From positions 2,790,001 to 2,854,000 of the forward strand of contig JAYXKI010000001.1 in NCBI GenBank assembly GCA_037892935.1: a DNA stretch of 64,000 nucleotides, written 5' to 3'. Position numbers and translations under genes: made by a program. The notes under the pieces are model-generated. The model made no database searches. It saw nothing but the letters and a program-made list of their open reading frames with translations, and had not been told where the DNA came from. Below are positions 1 to 10,473 of this stretch, piece by piece. Numbering within the stretch: the first letter of the stretch is position 1; each line of letters opens with the position of its first letter. The DNA comes from Phlebopus portentosus (lineage: Eukaryota > Basidiomycota > Agaricomycetes > Boletales > Boletinellaceae).

Positions 1-1150
1 GGCGCTCACCCGCACTCTCAGTCATGCAGGTGCCGATGCACCCGTTCCTGCTTCTCTTGACTTTCAACCTATTTTCGCAAAGTATACCTTCTATTCTCAT
101 CACTACCGCAAGTTGGTGGGGGAAATTCCTCAGTTGGAGTAGTCCATGCTTTGTAGCCATGGAAGGTCTGAGCAGTCTCCTCGTTGCCCAGAAGCTCGGG
201 CGAATAGGAAGAGAACTCGCGGGCGAAGGAGAGAGTTATCAGTTTGGCCTTCTGGTAGCTTCTGCGGTGGCGTATGTGGGGGCTGCGTGGCGGATAGGCG
301 CGGTAAGGAGCTCCTACTGAGTCGACTGCGGTGTGATACTTACGAGGGTTGTTCCTAGTCCTACCCATCCGTGGCCACGTCTCCGCTTTCCTCGACGTTA
401 TTGGGCGCAACTGTTACCGCTTTTATTTTCTTGACTGTCATTGGATTCAGCCTACGGCGTACGAATGTCATTGAATCATCTGCACTGGCACTATTCTTGG
501 CGTATAATATTTGGCTTTGTGGCTTCGACGTCGGGTCGATTTCGGGACCGTCATCTTCTTAGTGAGTAATTTAGAATATCTGGTCAATCGGATGGAATCC
601 ATAAGTCTTCTGTATTGCAGCGCTCCACTCTTGTCGAACATCCTCCCCCACATCCAGACATTAATAAACTTCGTGGCCAATACCCTTCCTAAGCCCGTAC
701 TGTTTGCATTGGCGTATCGATTGACGGTGCTTCATCTTGCGTCATACATTCTCCCTACGATTGGCGCAGATAGCTGGGATAGTGAAGATGGCGTGGATGA
801 TGGGTGGAATGGAGGCCCTGTACGCGTGTCCTTTTTCGTCATCGTCTCAGGGTTTGAAGGCTAACGACAAGTGTTTCCTCAACAGACGAGTAAACTCACA
901 CATATACTCCTGACATATAGACAAGCAATTCTAGTCACCGTTTATTCCTCTCTTCTTCGTGAGTTGCCGCTCATCGAATCCTATTCGAGCAGTAATTGAT
1001 CGGCCTCTTCCTGTAGTCTTGGATCAATCTTCGCAGGTATGGTGGCGATGGATGAACATCTTCTTGACCCTTCTCATATGGTCGGTGGAGCTCATTGTGA
1101 CAAACGACGACGATGCAGATCCCATCGGAGAAAAGTGGAAAGTTGAATGA
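1..1150 (+). CDS. ICE2: ICE2 family ER membrane protein (3' part, 5' end outside window)
   Basis: This is the C-terminal part of a multi-spanning membrane protein of the fungal ICE2 family. In yeast ICE2 acts at the endoplasmic reticulum in cortical ER inheritance and lipid/phosphatidate control. Visible exons are about 1-302, 359-560, 619 to about 808, about 886-957 and 1018-1150; the reading frame joins across each GT-AG pair. Family-like pieces include VAMEGLSSLLVAQ near the start, APLLSNILPHIQTLINF in the middle, and a last exon with WWRWMNIFLTLLIWSVELI. Several hydrophobic segments are present, followed by an acidic tail ending at the stop at 1148-1150. The start codon lies upstream of the window. 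The identity rests on recall of the family pattern and is fairly secure; the third intron's borders are less certain. Confidence 0.75.
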
Positions 1151-1506
1151 TCATGATGCTGTTTTCTCTGTTTTAGCACGCCTAATGGTGTCTTTTTACA
1201 TTGACATGACGATTTCGCCTCGCACGAACCTCAGTGTACTATTTATTAAGCAGTGTTGGCTCTACCTTTCTTATGCCTAGAAGAATCACAGTCCTTTGGA
1301 TTACTAAACGCAGATATCCCTCGCGCTTTATATAGATAGGCTGAGTTGCGCTTGCTGTGAAAGATGGTATCTATGGCACTACCGAGATTGAACTTTATCT
1401 TGCTAGGTTCTCCTGATGAATTGATCTTATAGCAAGCACAACTAGACGTGCACAATCATTGTAGGTATACACAAAGAGAAGAATTACGCTTCGCTGGGAA
1501 TTCAAA
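1151..1506. other. Intergenic stretch between convergent genes
   Basis: This is presumably the 3' untranslated DNA of ICE2 (plus strand) and of the phosphatase gene (minus strand). Short open frames are present but none resembles a known protein. Confidence 0.5.
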
Positions 1507-2348
1507 TCACTTCGAGGACTCAGAAGAGGACTCTTTACTAGTGATTTCGTCCAAGAAGGCATTGGAGAGCTTGACGCATTGTTGGTAAACGGATTCAAAG
1601 CCGTTCTAGATATAATTCTTTAGTCCCGAAAAAATTGCACAACTTCCCACGTAGATAAGAAACTAACCAAGCCACCGTAATATGGGTCTTCAATCGCATT
1701 GTCGTCAAGGTATGAACCCCATAATCGAACCACAGCCTTGTGGCCTTTGGGAGCCCGAGACTTGAGATGCGAGAGGTTGTACTCATCAGAGGCAAGGATG
1801 TAGTCGAAGTCTTCGTAGTCTGTACACGTTGCTTCAGACTCATATTATCTAGACAATAGAACAGACTTTGCCTACCTTTTTTCGAGACTTGCCGTGCTAG
1901 GTGATCTATCGGTACCTTGTGCTGATATTATCATTTACTAATTAATCACCGCAGTTGAGATAACATCTGTTGTGTTGTATTTACCTTCTTACATATTTTG
2001 ACTGTCCTGGCAGTAGTTCTAGCCAATTATACCTCGAAAATGTCTTCAGAAAGTCGAGTACTTGCCTGTCATCAGGTTCCTCACCAATATGATACGCTGC
2101 GGTTCCGGCACTATCGACAATGATGTCGATTCCTCGTTCCTTCGCCACATGTCTAAGAAGAGGAGTAATACCGATAGTCAGAACTAGCGAATCTTCAGGA
2201 AAGGGTTATTTGGGGACCTCAAGATGGCTTCTCCCATGGGAGAACGACATATGTTTCCTTGAAACTTTGATAAATCTCAGATGGTCGGAGGTAGAGAAGT
2301 TAAAGATGCGAATATACCGAGGCAAACAATGAGTATAGATAAAGTCAT
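1507..2348 (-). CDS. Low-molecular-weight protein tyrosine phosphatase (LTP1/Stp1 type)
   Basis: This is a cytosolic low-molecular-weight phosphotyrosine phosphatase, split into at least six small exons on the minus strand. The first exon starts at ATG 2348 and reads MTLSILIVCLG; the next begins NICRSPMGEAIL. Together they form the P-loop CLGNICRSPM, equivalent to the family's C(X)5R(S/T) with nucleophilic Cys and Arg. Further exons give GIDIIVDSAGTAAYHIGEEP, TVKICKK, KVPIDHLARQVSKK, and a segment with DYEDFDYILASDEYN. The last supported pieces are IEDPYYGG, containing the family's DPYY with the catalytic Asp, and VYQQCVKLSNAFLDEITS before the stop at 1507-1509. All exon joins keep frame. No single long open frame shows the gene, so it is easily missed. 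Confidence 0.87.
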
Positions 2349-2750
2349 TGACAAGCTCTTGTTAGCAGATATAAAAATCTCCTGGGAGCACTCCGTAGGC
2401 AAATCAATCTTTCGGTGAATGAAAGTCGAGTAAGGAATGAGCGGCGACATCGACATCGAAAAAGAATATATTACACCACGTGATCTAGCGATTCAAGTCG
2501 GCCCTAAACCGACCTGATAGTCAATGCCCTGGTCGACAGTGTTGAGCATCGACCGGCCAATCTTCAAGGTGAATATCCCGTTATTTGCTACTTCTGTGGT
2601 ATCCGTAGAACGCCCGGATGTCGTCCAACCTGTTCTACATTTTTTTGAACGGTCGAAAATGGTTGGAAGAGACGGATGGAACTGTGGAACTTTGGATGAC
2701 ATGACACTGGATAAGGACTTGACGGCTGATTCTTTTGCACCTTTGCAGAC

Positions 2751-3500
2751 ATGGGTTTTAGACACAACAACGTCCTTCATAACAACCACTTCCATAAGGA
2801 CTGGCAGCGCCGCGTCCACACGTGGTTCGACCAGCCCGGTCGTAAGCTCCGACGCCGCCGTGCGCGTCAGGAGAAGGCTGCAAGGCTTGGTGTTCGGCCG
2901 TTGAAGCCTCTTCGCCCGGCCGTTCATGGACAGACTGTCCGTTATAACTCCAAGATTCGCGAGGGCCGTGGGTTCACGTTGCTGGAGCTCAAGGAGGCCG
3001 GGATTAGCAAGAAGCAGGCGCGCGGAATCGGTATCATTGTCGACCACCGCAGGCGGAACCTGAGCGAGGAGGGAAAGAACTTGAACGTTGAGAGGCTCAA
3101 GGCGTACAAGGCCAAGCTTATTATCTTCCCCCGCAAGGCTAGCAAGCCGAAGAAGGGTGACTCGACTGTATGTGGTCATTCTTTCCATTCGGCTCCAATC
3201 GTTTTTGCTGAATTTTTTTCTTTGATTTGAAGGGTGACGACCTTACTATTGCGACCACCCGCGAGCCGCTGCCCCTCCCATCTGCTCATGTCCGCGAGGC
3301 TCCCCGCAAGATCAGCGAAGAAGAACACTCCTTCGAGGCCTACAGTACCCTCCGTAACTTGCGCGCCGAGGCGAGGTACGAAGGGAGGCGCAAGATCCGC
3401 CAGGCAAAGGTTCGAACCAGATTTTCCTCCTCATGGTCTATTTCTGATCTTACTGCAAATTCAACAGAAAGAGGAGGAGGAGGCGAACAAGAAGAAATAA
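2751..3500 (+). CDS. RPL13: 60S ribosomal protein L13 (eL13)
   Basis: This is a structural protein of the cytosolic large ribosomal subunit. Exon 1 starts at ATG 2751 and contains [17 protein letters not shown] and the basic stretch [18 protein letters not shown], both typical of eL13. It runs to about 3169. Exon 2 (from about 3232) carries [19 protein letters not shown], and a short third exon (about 3470-3500) encodes a Lys/Glu-rich tail ending in KKK. The length of roughly 210 residues suits the family. The cag just before ATG suggests a 5'UTR intron ending at 2748, a common arrangement in fungal ribosomal protein genes. A 231-codon open frame on the opposite strand is only a shadow of this codon-biased gene. 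Confidence 0.95.
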
Positions 3501-3705
3501 ATATTCTTTGCTCTGTTTCGCTCCTTGTGTCTCGTATTGCTCTTTGTATGCCCATACAAAAATCGCCGGGCTCACTCATGTACTCGGTCTTTACCTGCGC
3601 GTTATGCTATACATGCAATGGATATGACCATGCCATCCTCTTTCAGATTGATATAAATACGATTGAGCTGAGACGAGCTATTTGTTATCTATTCAAGATT
3701 CAAGT

Positions 3706-5598
3706 TCATTGCGAGGCGACGTCGATGGCCTCTTTAATGTTTGCATCCATAACGTTACTCATCACCTTCACCTGTTGAGCCACATTCCTAAGTACACCCC
3801 GTACCTCCGCATTCCCCTCGATGAACCCGAATTCAGCGTACTCAAGACCCTGCTCACGAGCAAATTCCTTGACGATTTTGCTCGCGGCTTTGAGATTGTG
3901 ACGCGGAAGGCGCGGGAAGAGGTGATGCGTCACTTGCAAGTGCAGTCCTCCGTGAATAAAACCAAGGTATTCGGGACAAATGACGTCTGTGCTCGTCCGC
4001 ATCTGACGGTCCGGAAACGATTCTACGGGGCCCATGTCGGCAGTTGAACGAGAAAAATGTGACAATACGATCTTCGCAGATTGCAAAATAAGAAATTTGT
4101 TTGTTAGATCATTACGCAGACACAAGGAAGAATCGTTTGAACAATCTCACTTGCACATGCAGAGGGGACGTCATAATGTGGGTCACGAAAAGGTACTGCA
4201 GCGCGTTCGTCCAGCTACCTGTGCCCCGCAATACAGCACCATACCAGATCCAGAACGTCAATATTCCGATAAATTCGCCCCACCAGCTCCAGCGACCTCC
4301 GCGTGCCTTGACGGTATCTCGGCACGTATTATACAGATACCCATATGAGAGTCGATATAGATTGAATCGCGCAAGCGACATGACAACGTAGAAAAGTTTG
4401 TCCTGTACGCGTAGGAATAAACGCGACGCGAAGTCAAATGGAAGCACTCGCTTGTAATATGAAGAATATAGGTTTGATAAGAAGTGCGGCGAGATAGCGA
4501 AGAAGGGAAGATGTTGAATGTCGGGATCACTGAGAGCATGATGTTAATAATTGGTTAGTTTCGAATAAAGATGAGAACATACTGATTTGGATGATTTGTG
4601 ACCACTTTTAAGAGGAAATCAGCAAACTCAATAAAAGGAGGATGCGGAAATAGGGTACTAACAATGATGTGTATTATGATTCTTTACAAAAGGACATCAG
4701 AGCTCCTACTTTGATTGGTAAACTTGAATCTGCTTACATTGACCCACCATCCAATGCTGAGTCCCCCACAGAAATCAGCGACGAATATTGATAGAAGGCG
4801 ATCAATTGTCCAGTTATGAGTGACACCCATATGGCCCGCATCATGCGCAAGGAAAGTAACCTGATGCCAAAAGATGCCCAGGAAGAATGCACTCAGAAAG
4901 AGCATATTCTTTTTATAGAACCAAGCAGCAAGAGACGCGAATATGGTGTATCGAAGGATATCTAGTCCCATGCCCGTGATATAACGTGTCTTGTAGAGGC
5001 CAGCATCAACTAGACGCTGGTGAAGCACTTTGTACGCGGCAGAATGCTGTGTCTGTACTTTGAGTGATAATGTAGTGGGAGGAGGGGACAGAGTTTCGAG
5101 ACTTGGTCTCTCAATGAGCATTTCCCGACCGATCGTTCCCTTTTCGACTAGCAGAATTTGGGAAGAAGGGTTTATTTCATCGTGAGCGTATCCAGAAACT
5201 TCGGCTCTTATGCCAGCAGGAGTGGTCGGTGTCGTGTCGGCCTGACGAATCCATTTGCCGTCTTTCCAGAGCCAGCCAGCCATGTACGGCGGGACGAAAG
5301 GTTCCCATCCAGCTGGGTCGTCCTTGATACGCGCAACAGCATGACGCAATAGAAGGCGAATTGTCTCATCTGGATGAAAGGCATCCACTTCGTCTGTCGC
5401 GTCGCGGCCGACGAAATGAAGAATGGCGAGTTCACCACCTGGATGGCGGATTAGCCAGGACGGAGTGACGCGAATGACACGGGAACGGTATATGAATAGG
5501 TTCTCGCCAGCAAGAATCCTGGCAGCGATTTCATCACGAGACCAAAGCGCAAGCGCGTCGGGAGGGCGCTGGCCAGTCGCTGAAGGTGGTTTACCCAT
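3706..5598 (-). CDS. Delta-8 sphingolipid (front-end) desaturase with N-terminal cytochrome b5
   Basis: This membrane-bound di-iron desaturase probably introduces the delta-8 double bond into the sphingoid base of fungal glucosylceramides in the ER. The first exon (5598 to about 4738) carries the fused cytochrome b5 domain with the haem motif HPGGELAI. It is followed by membrane segments and histidine box 1, HDAGHMGVTH. A tiny exon gives box 2, NHNTHH. The next exon begins DPDIQHLPFFAISP and contains more hydrophobic segments. The last exon carries box 3, QVTHH, where Gln replaces the first His as is usual in front-end desaturases. The total of about 540 residues suits the family. Substrate specificity (sphingolipid rather than acyl delta-6) is inferred from the fungal context. 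Confidence 0.88.
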
Positions 5599-6257
5599 AG
5601 TGAGGGCCTACGCCAGGAGAGACGCGAGTGAAATGAAACACTGGCCTGGCAGACGCGTCGAACGACTTTGCACAAATACAAATACAAATACAAATGAAAG
5701 ATATTCCATTATTTGATTAGTCAGCAATGTCACATCGCCATCTCAACACTCACTCTCACTCACACCCAGTACTGCCCTTCATGCCAAGAACATCTTTTTG
5801 ATGAGTTTTTGTCTGGAAGGAGTTATCAGGCCAGCTCATTTGAGGAGATACCGCCACCAGCCACGCTGCAAAGCACAGTACTTGTTAACAGACTGACTGA
5901 AGAACAACAAGCTGTGCGTGATACTTGTTGTGATGTTATCCTAAAAGGAGGGATATATGCGCCACAACGAATAAGGTTCAAAGGATCGCACGTTGCCGAG
6001 TGGAGTTGTCTATGCCCTCTTCAGCACTTCCCGGCTTTCTTCTCTCCGTCATCTTCTTCCAACTCGTCGCTATCGTCGCCCGCCGTCGTTCTTGCTCTCC
6101 AGTCGTTGCCTTCGTTTCTCGGCCAACTTCTGTCATTAGTATCAATTAGCCGAGATCCGGCCATTGGAGCGGATCCGGCGCGCCCTAATTGAGCTCTCCC
6201 AAGCGAACTACCCCCGGTTGCGATCACCTATAGACCGCTCTCCACGTCTCATCGTCC
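5599..6257. promoter_or_regulatory. Shared upstream region of desaturase and Pal1 genes
   Basis: This 660-bp stretch lies between two divergently transcribed genes and so must hold both promoters. It contains a hexanucleotide microsatellite and, from about 6030, a pyrimidine-rich tract typical of fungal core promoters and 5' leaders on the Pal1 side. Short open frames here show no recognisable product. Confidence 0.5.
5672..5695. repeat. (ACAAAT)4 microsatellite
   Basis: Four perfect copies of the hexanucleotide ACAAAT lie in the shared upstream region of the desaturase and Pal1 genes, about 75 bp upstream of the desaturase start. Confidence 0.9.
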
Positions 6258-7909
6258 ATGCGTTCTTCTTCCACTACCTATCGCCCTGCACACCACACCT
6301 CTCGTCCTTCAAACCATAGAGGAAGATCAAGCTCAGATCCTTTCTCCGATCCCGCCTATTCAATACCCACTGTGGCATATTCTAGATCAGACGCCCCGCC
6401 TCTGCCACCCAAGCAGCTCTATCAGCAACAATACAAGAAGTCGACCAGACAGTACGCCGACCCTCGAGATCCCAGGATGTTAGAGACAGCAGTACGTGAC
6501 ACCGTGACAGTCCGTCAAGCTGATGCCACCCCAAGGACAAGAGTGGGTAGGAGCCAAACTGGGTGTGTCCTATCATTTCACTTCTCTTACTCCGCACATC
6601 CTGACCCAACTCTGGTTTGTAAAAGTGGAGTTCAGACTAGTGTTTCCGGGTCTAGGCACGCTCCGCCCATCGGACGACGCTCTTATTCTCAAGATTCAGC
6701 GACTCAGACGGCAACAGCCATGGAGAAATCTCGCAAGACGGGAGCGAAAGGCAAGAAGAACTCGTCATCTCACGCGGATGTCATTGATAAATTAGATTAC
6801 ACTGGTGGCGGTCCAAGTACATGTTTCTCGTGCTATCGTGTGCTTTGTCGTATGCTCAATAAGTTCATTTCATTACAGTGTTCCATCATGACGGTCCCTT
6901 TGATGCCTGCTTGCCCTCTCGCAATCGCCATAAATCGAAGGCTCCGATGATGGCTTGGACTAATCCAGAGGACGATGGCCCTATGTCCGCTGCCCAGCTG
7001 CGTGCCGATCGCAAGCGAGGACTTTCCGATGTTTCAGGACTTAAGGACTCCCCGTACCCAAGTATTGCCTTAGGACCAGGCGATTACGGGCCCGAGAAGA
7101 ATCCAAAGCAAGTGGATCGTATCGCGGAAGCATGGGGCATCCACGAGCCTGAACCGTACGAAGAGTTTTTCGGTGGTGGCGGACACGCTACGGGAGAAGA
7201 ATCTACTGCAAGCTCTATCCACGGAGGTTACGAAGGCCATTTTCAGAACGGTCGTTCTCGTCCGCAAGGTCGCGCGTTACGGGAGACGTACGCTGCGGAT
7301 GCAGCTCCAAGGAGGCTAGCAAACCGGCTGCCTCCGCCTCAGCCAATAAATCTTCCTGGTGGTGATCGTTCGGCCTCATTGGATGTTATTTCTCCTGCTC
7401 CACCATCACCACCTTTTTCTGGATCGCCCGGTGCACCAAAAAGGAGCAAATCGCTCATGCAGAAGATCCGAAAGATGCGCGATCAACCCAACGTTCCCGT
7501 CGAAGCTGTCCAGGGTGGTGGAAACTCGTCTCCGCCTTCATCCAGCGAAAATTATGCTCCTCTGGGATACTCTGATGGTGGTCGACCAACTCGACCCACT
7601 CATCATCAGCAGAACTCTTTTTTTGGGCGTATCGGAGGTCGTAATGCGAGTGCGCATGGTGGTACAAGGTCGCCAAAGTCTGACATGAGCGACTCCTATG
7701 TGTATATTGAGAAGTCCACAAGCAATAAGGCACTTCCTCCACGTCCTGCAGAAACGCCAGCGATTCCTTATAATGGTTATGGGAGGGATGGATACTTTGA
7801 TGGTCCTCACTCTCCGGGCGGGACAGGAACGACACCTGGAACTGGCATAGGCAGGAAGACTAGCATACTGAAGAAAGTTGCGGGTGCTGTACGTGGAGGT
7901 AACAAGTAG
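6258..7909 (+). CDS. Pal1 cell morphology protein
   Basis: This belongs to the fungal Pal1 family, cortical proteins associated with endocytic sites and cell shape. The start is ATG 6258. Three exons join in frame: 6258 to about 6560, about 6632-6818 and about 6881-7909. The hallmark is the start of the third exon, FHHDGPFDACLPSRNRH, matching the family's HHDGPFDAC-(N)PHRN core, followed by the acidic stretch PYEEFFGGGG. The N-terminus is rich in Ser, Arg and Pro. The C-terminal half is low-complexity with many Pro, Ser and Gly residues, and includes PPRPAETPAIPYNGYG and a basic tail, KTSILKKVAGAVRGG. Disorder outside the core is typical of the family. Identity is secure; the cellular role is carried over from yeasts. 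Confidence 0.88.
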
Positions 7910-8391
7910 ACATGAACTTTAAATACGGCCATGCTTTTGCTCCCGCTTTGACCTTTTTCTGTTCTGGACGACTCGGTGCTAGTACTACTCGTCTATAAGG
8001 CAGGATATCTATGTCTATGTTTCCTTCCGCCGATCCCTTTACCTCTCTATTCAAACCAATTCTGGTTCCTTCGCCCATAGACGGCTCAACATAAGTTCCC
8101 CTTTACCCTTTCCCGTTTACTTCTGGGGTTTCCCTTTAAGTAGTGTAGCACCATCTTCTGTGAGAACAACTTTGTGCCCTGTTCTATTCTCGTTATAAGG
8201 CGACACCTTCCTGTTCTGAATATGAGTATCGTCCTTTGTATCTGAAATTTTTATTCCCCCTTTAGCTTGTGCAGCTTTTCCCAGCTCCATGTAATGAATA
8301 TAACAGTTTCTTCCCTATGGATTTTAACACAAATCGAAAAACCATCTTTTGGGGAGATGATGCTACAAGTAAATGTTTGTTCTATAGGTCT
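7910..8391. other. Intergenic region between convergent genes
   Basis: This is T-rich 3' untranslated DNA between Pal1 and HIS7. No coding or RNA gene is supported. Confidence 0.5.
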
Positions 8392-10149
8392 TCAAGATAA
8401 GAAGGAAGATGCATCTCTAGTTGGGATTCCATCCGACGCCATGACCTTTTTCACGTCTTCAATCTTTACCTCCTCTCGATGAAAGATCCCAGCGGCCAAA
8501 GCAGCTTCGACGTCCGTCCTCTCAAACACTTCAGTGAAATGCGCAGGGGTTCCTGCTCCGCTACTTGCGACGACTGGGATGGTAACGGCGTCACGGACAA
8601 GGCGGATGAGGTCAAGGTCAAAGCCCTTTCCTGTACCGTCCCTGTCGATGCTGTTCAATAAAATCTCTCCTGCGCCCAGTGCCTCTGCTCCACGTGCGAG
8701 CTGAACGGCTGAAAGGTCTCTTGCTTCTCTCCCACCTGAGACGGTGCATTGATACCACCAGGCTTTGCCCTTTTCTTCTCCTTCGCTGAAAATTAGCTCG
8801 TCCTTGTAGGGCCCGTGGTAAGTCTCGGGATCCACGAACACACGCTTTGGGTCGATGCTCACTACGACCGCTTGTCGACCGTAGGCATCTGCAATCGTCT
8901 CTATTGCGCTAGTCCCGGCTGGCTTGCCACTCGTACGTAGTTTCTCCACAGCATAGACAGCTTCTGAGCCGATTGAGACTTTGTCTGCGCCTGCTCGGAA
9001 GTATTCGCCCGCAACTTCAAGTGCACTGCGAGGGGTGCCGTCTGGATCGACTGTACCTTTGATCCCTCCTCCGATCGTGAGAGGTACAAAGACAGTTTCT
9101 GCTGCCGCGCGTACAACTGCGAGCATAGGTTGATCGTTAAGAGGGGAGTGACGAAATGACGTGATATTCAAAAGGCAAATCTCGTCTGCGCCGTCAGCGA
9201 AGTATTTCGCGGCAAGGGAAACTGGTTTCCCTAGATTGCGCACAGCCCCTGCGGTTCGGACTTGTACGCTCGAGTTCAGAGAAGGAGCAACGTCCTTCTC
9301 CCGTACGTCGTATTGATCGCCTTTGGTGACGACAAGGTCACCTTCGTCATTTGCCCGGACATCCATGCACGCGATGATACGCTTCGTGAGCCCATCGCGC
9401 GGCTTGGGCGTTCGGTTCACTATAGGACGGGGAGGCTCGCTGACCAGCTGTTCTTCGGGTTTGGCGAGCCAGGTTCTCAATATTCGCAAACCAGCTTCAC
9501 CTGACTTCTCGGGATGGAATTGCGTAGCAAGGACGTTCCCTTTGTGAACGGATGCGATGAATATCTCTCGGCCATATTGCGCTGTAGTGTGTACCCATTG
9601 CGCGACTGCCACGTTCGACGGATCATATAAGGCTCGGTACGAATGGACGAAGTAATAGTGCCGTCTCTCGTCGATGCCTTCTTTGGCATTCTCTTCGGGA
9701 TCTATGAAGTCGACTGAGTTCCAGCCCATGTGTGGTACAGATTTGTCTGCATTGCCGAACAGAGAGATCGAGGCAGGGATGATACCAAGACCTTCTACTC
9801 CGGGACTCTCGGAAGACGAAGTGAAGAGAACCTGGAGTCCGATGCATATACCGAAGTATGGTCGACCAGAGGCGATGTACTGTTTTAAAGGTTCTAAGAG
9901 ATCACGAGATTGCAGATGCTCAATTGCGCCTTTGAAGGCTCCTACACCAGGGAATATGAGTTTCTGGAGAATGAAAATAGAGAGCTCAGGAAACGCTTTG
10001 ATTACCATGTAAATAAAGTTGTTACCGACCGAAGCCTTCGTGAAATCTTCAGGAGATGATATCCATTGGAAGTCATAACCGAGTCTTTTGAGAGAATTAG
10101 CGAGACTTCTGACGTTTCCGGCACCGTAGTCCAATAAGTACAGACCCAT
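8392..10149 (-). CDS. HIS7: Imidazole glycerol phosphate synthase (glutaminase-cyclase fusion)
   Basis: This bifunctional enzyme performs the fifth step of histidine biosynthesis, producing IGP and AICAR. The N-terminal class-I glutaminase domain shows DYGAGNVRSL, the nucleophile motif GICIGLQVLF and the His-Glu pair of FHPEKSGEAG. The HisF barrel begins IIACMDVRANDEGD (catalytic Asp) and later has SIDRDGTGKGFDLDLIRLV with the second catalytic Asp. The frame is open from ATG 10149 to the stop near 8392. However, the stretch VGNNFIYMVIKAFPELSIF between PEDFTKAS and KLIFPGVGAF is absent from the family and is bounded by GT and AG. It is a 66-bp stop-free intron, so the mature protein is about 563 residues. 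It is divergent from the serine-synthesis gene next door. Confidence 0.96.
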   Translation of the reverse strand: MGLYLLDYGAGNVRSLANSLKRLGYDFQWISSPEDFTKASVGNNFIYMVIKAFPELSIFILQKLIFPGVGAFKGAIEHLQSRDLLEPLKQYIASGRPYFGICIGLQVLFTSSSESPGVEGLGIIPASISLFGNADKSVPHMGWNSVDFIDPEENAKEGIDERRHYYFVHSYRALYDPSNVAVAQWVHTTAQYGREIFIASVHKGNVLATQFHPEKSGEAGLRILRTWLAKPEEQLVSEPPRPIVNRTPKPRDGLTKRIIACMDVRANDEGDLVVTKGDQYDVREKDVAPSLNSSVQVRTAGAVRNLGKPVSLAAKYFADGADEICLLNITSFRHSPLNDQPMLAVVRAAAETVFVPLTIGGGIKGTVDPDGTPRSALEVAGEYFRAGADKVSIGSEAVYAVEKLRTSGKPAGTSAIETIADAYGRQAVVVSIDPKRVFVDPETYHGPYKDELIFSEGEEKGKAWWYQCTVSGGREARDLSAVQLARGAEALGAGEILLNSIDRDGTGKGFDLDLIRLVRDAVTIPVVASSGAGTPAHFTEVFERTDVEAALAAGIFHREEVKIEDVKKVMASDGIPTRDASSFLS

Positions 10150-10473
10150 GTAGACGGTCGCGGTCGTCAGGAAAATTGAGGAACGAACGAAGAATACATA
10201 AAAGGTGAATCGGCCGAGCGCGAGCGACGATCTTCGATCGGCGATGAATCATCGATACGATGGAGACTCCATCATAAATTTTGAAAAAAAAAAATCTTTG
10301 CAAACTGTTGCCAGCAGCATCTCAGAAACGTGCCCCGGAAATACGACTATTGCTAACTAGATGCCAGCAGCCGCCTTCTTCTCGTAAAAATTCCCCTGAC
10401 CGTTTAGTCAGGATCCGATTTAAAATTACGACATCATCACCCTCTCATTAGTACTAATAGTTATTACTTCAAA
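10150..10473. promoter_or_regulatory. Bidirectional promoter of HIS7 and the SER3-like gene
   Basis: This 324-bp region separates two divergent amino-acid biosynthesis genes. It contains a poly(A/T) tract near 10280-10292 and an inverted repeat, CCTGAC-N6-GTCAGG, at 10395-10412. I see no perfect TGACTCA Gcn4-type site. Joint control is an inference from the layout. Confidence 0.5.

Noticed and set aside
2493..3188. 231-codon open frame antisense to the ribosomal protein gene
   Set aside because: It mirrors the strongly codon-biased eL13 exon; no family resemblance and no own signals.
5713..6192. 159-codon open frame upstream of Pal1
   Set aside because: Mostly promoter-like pyrimidine tracts; no family resemblance, and it ends before the Pal1 start.
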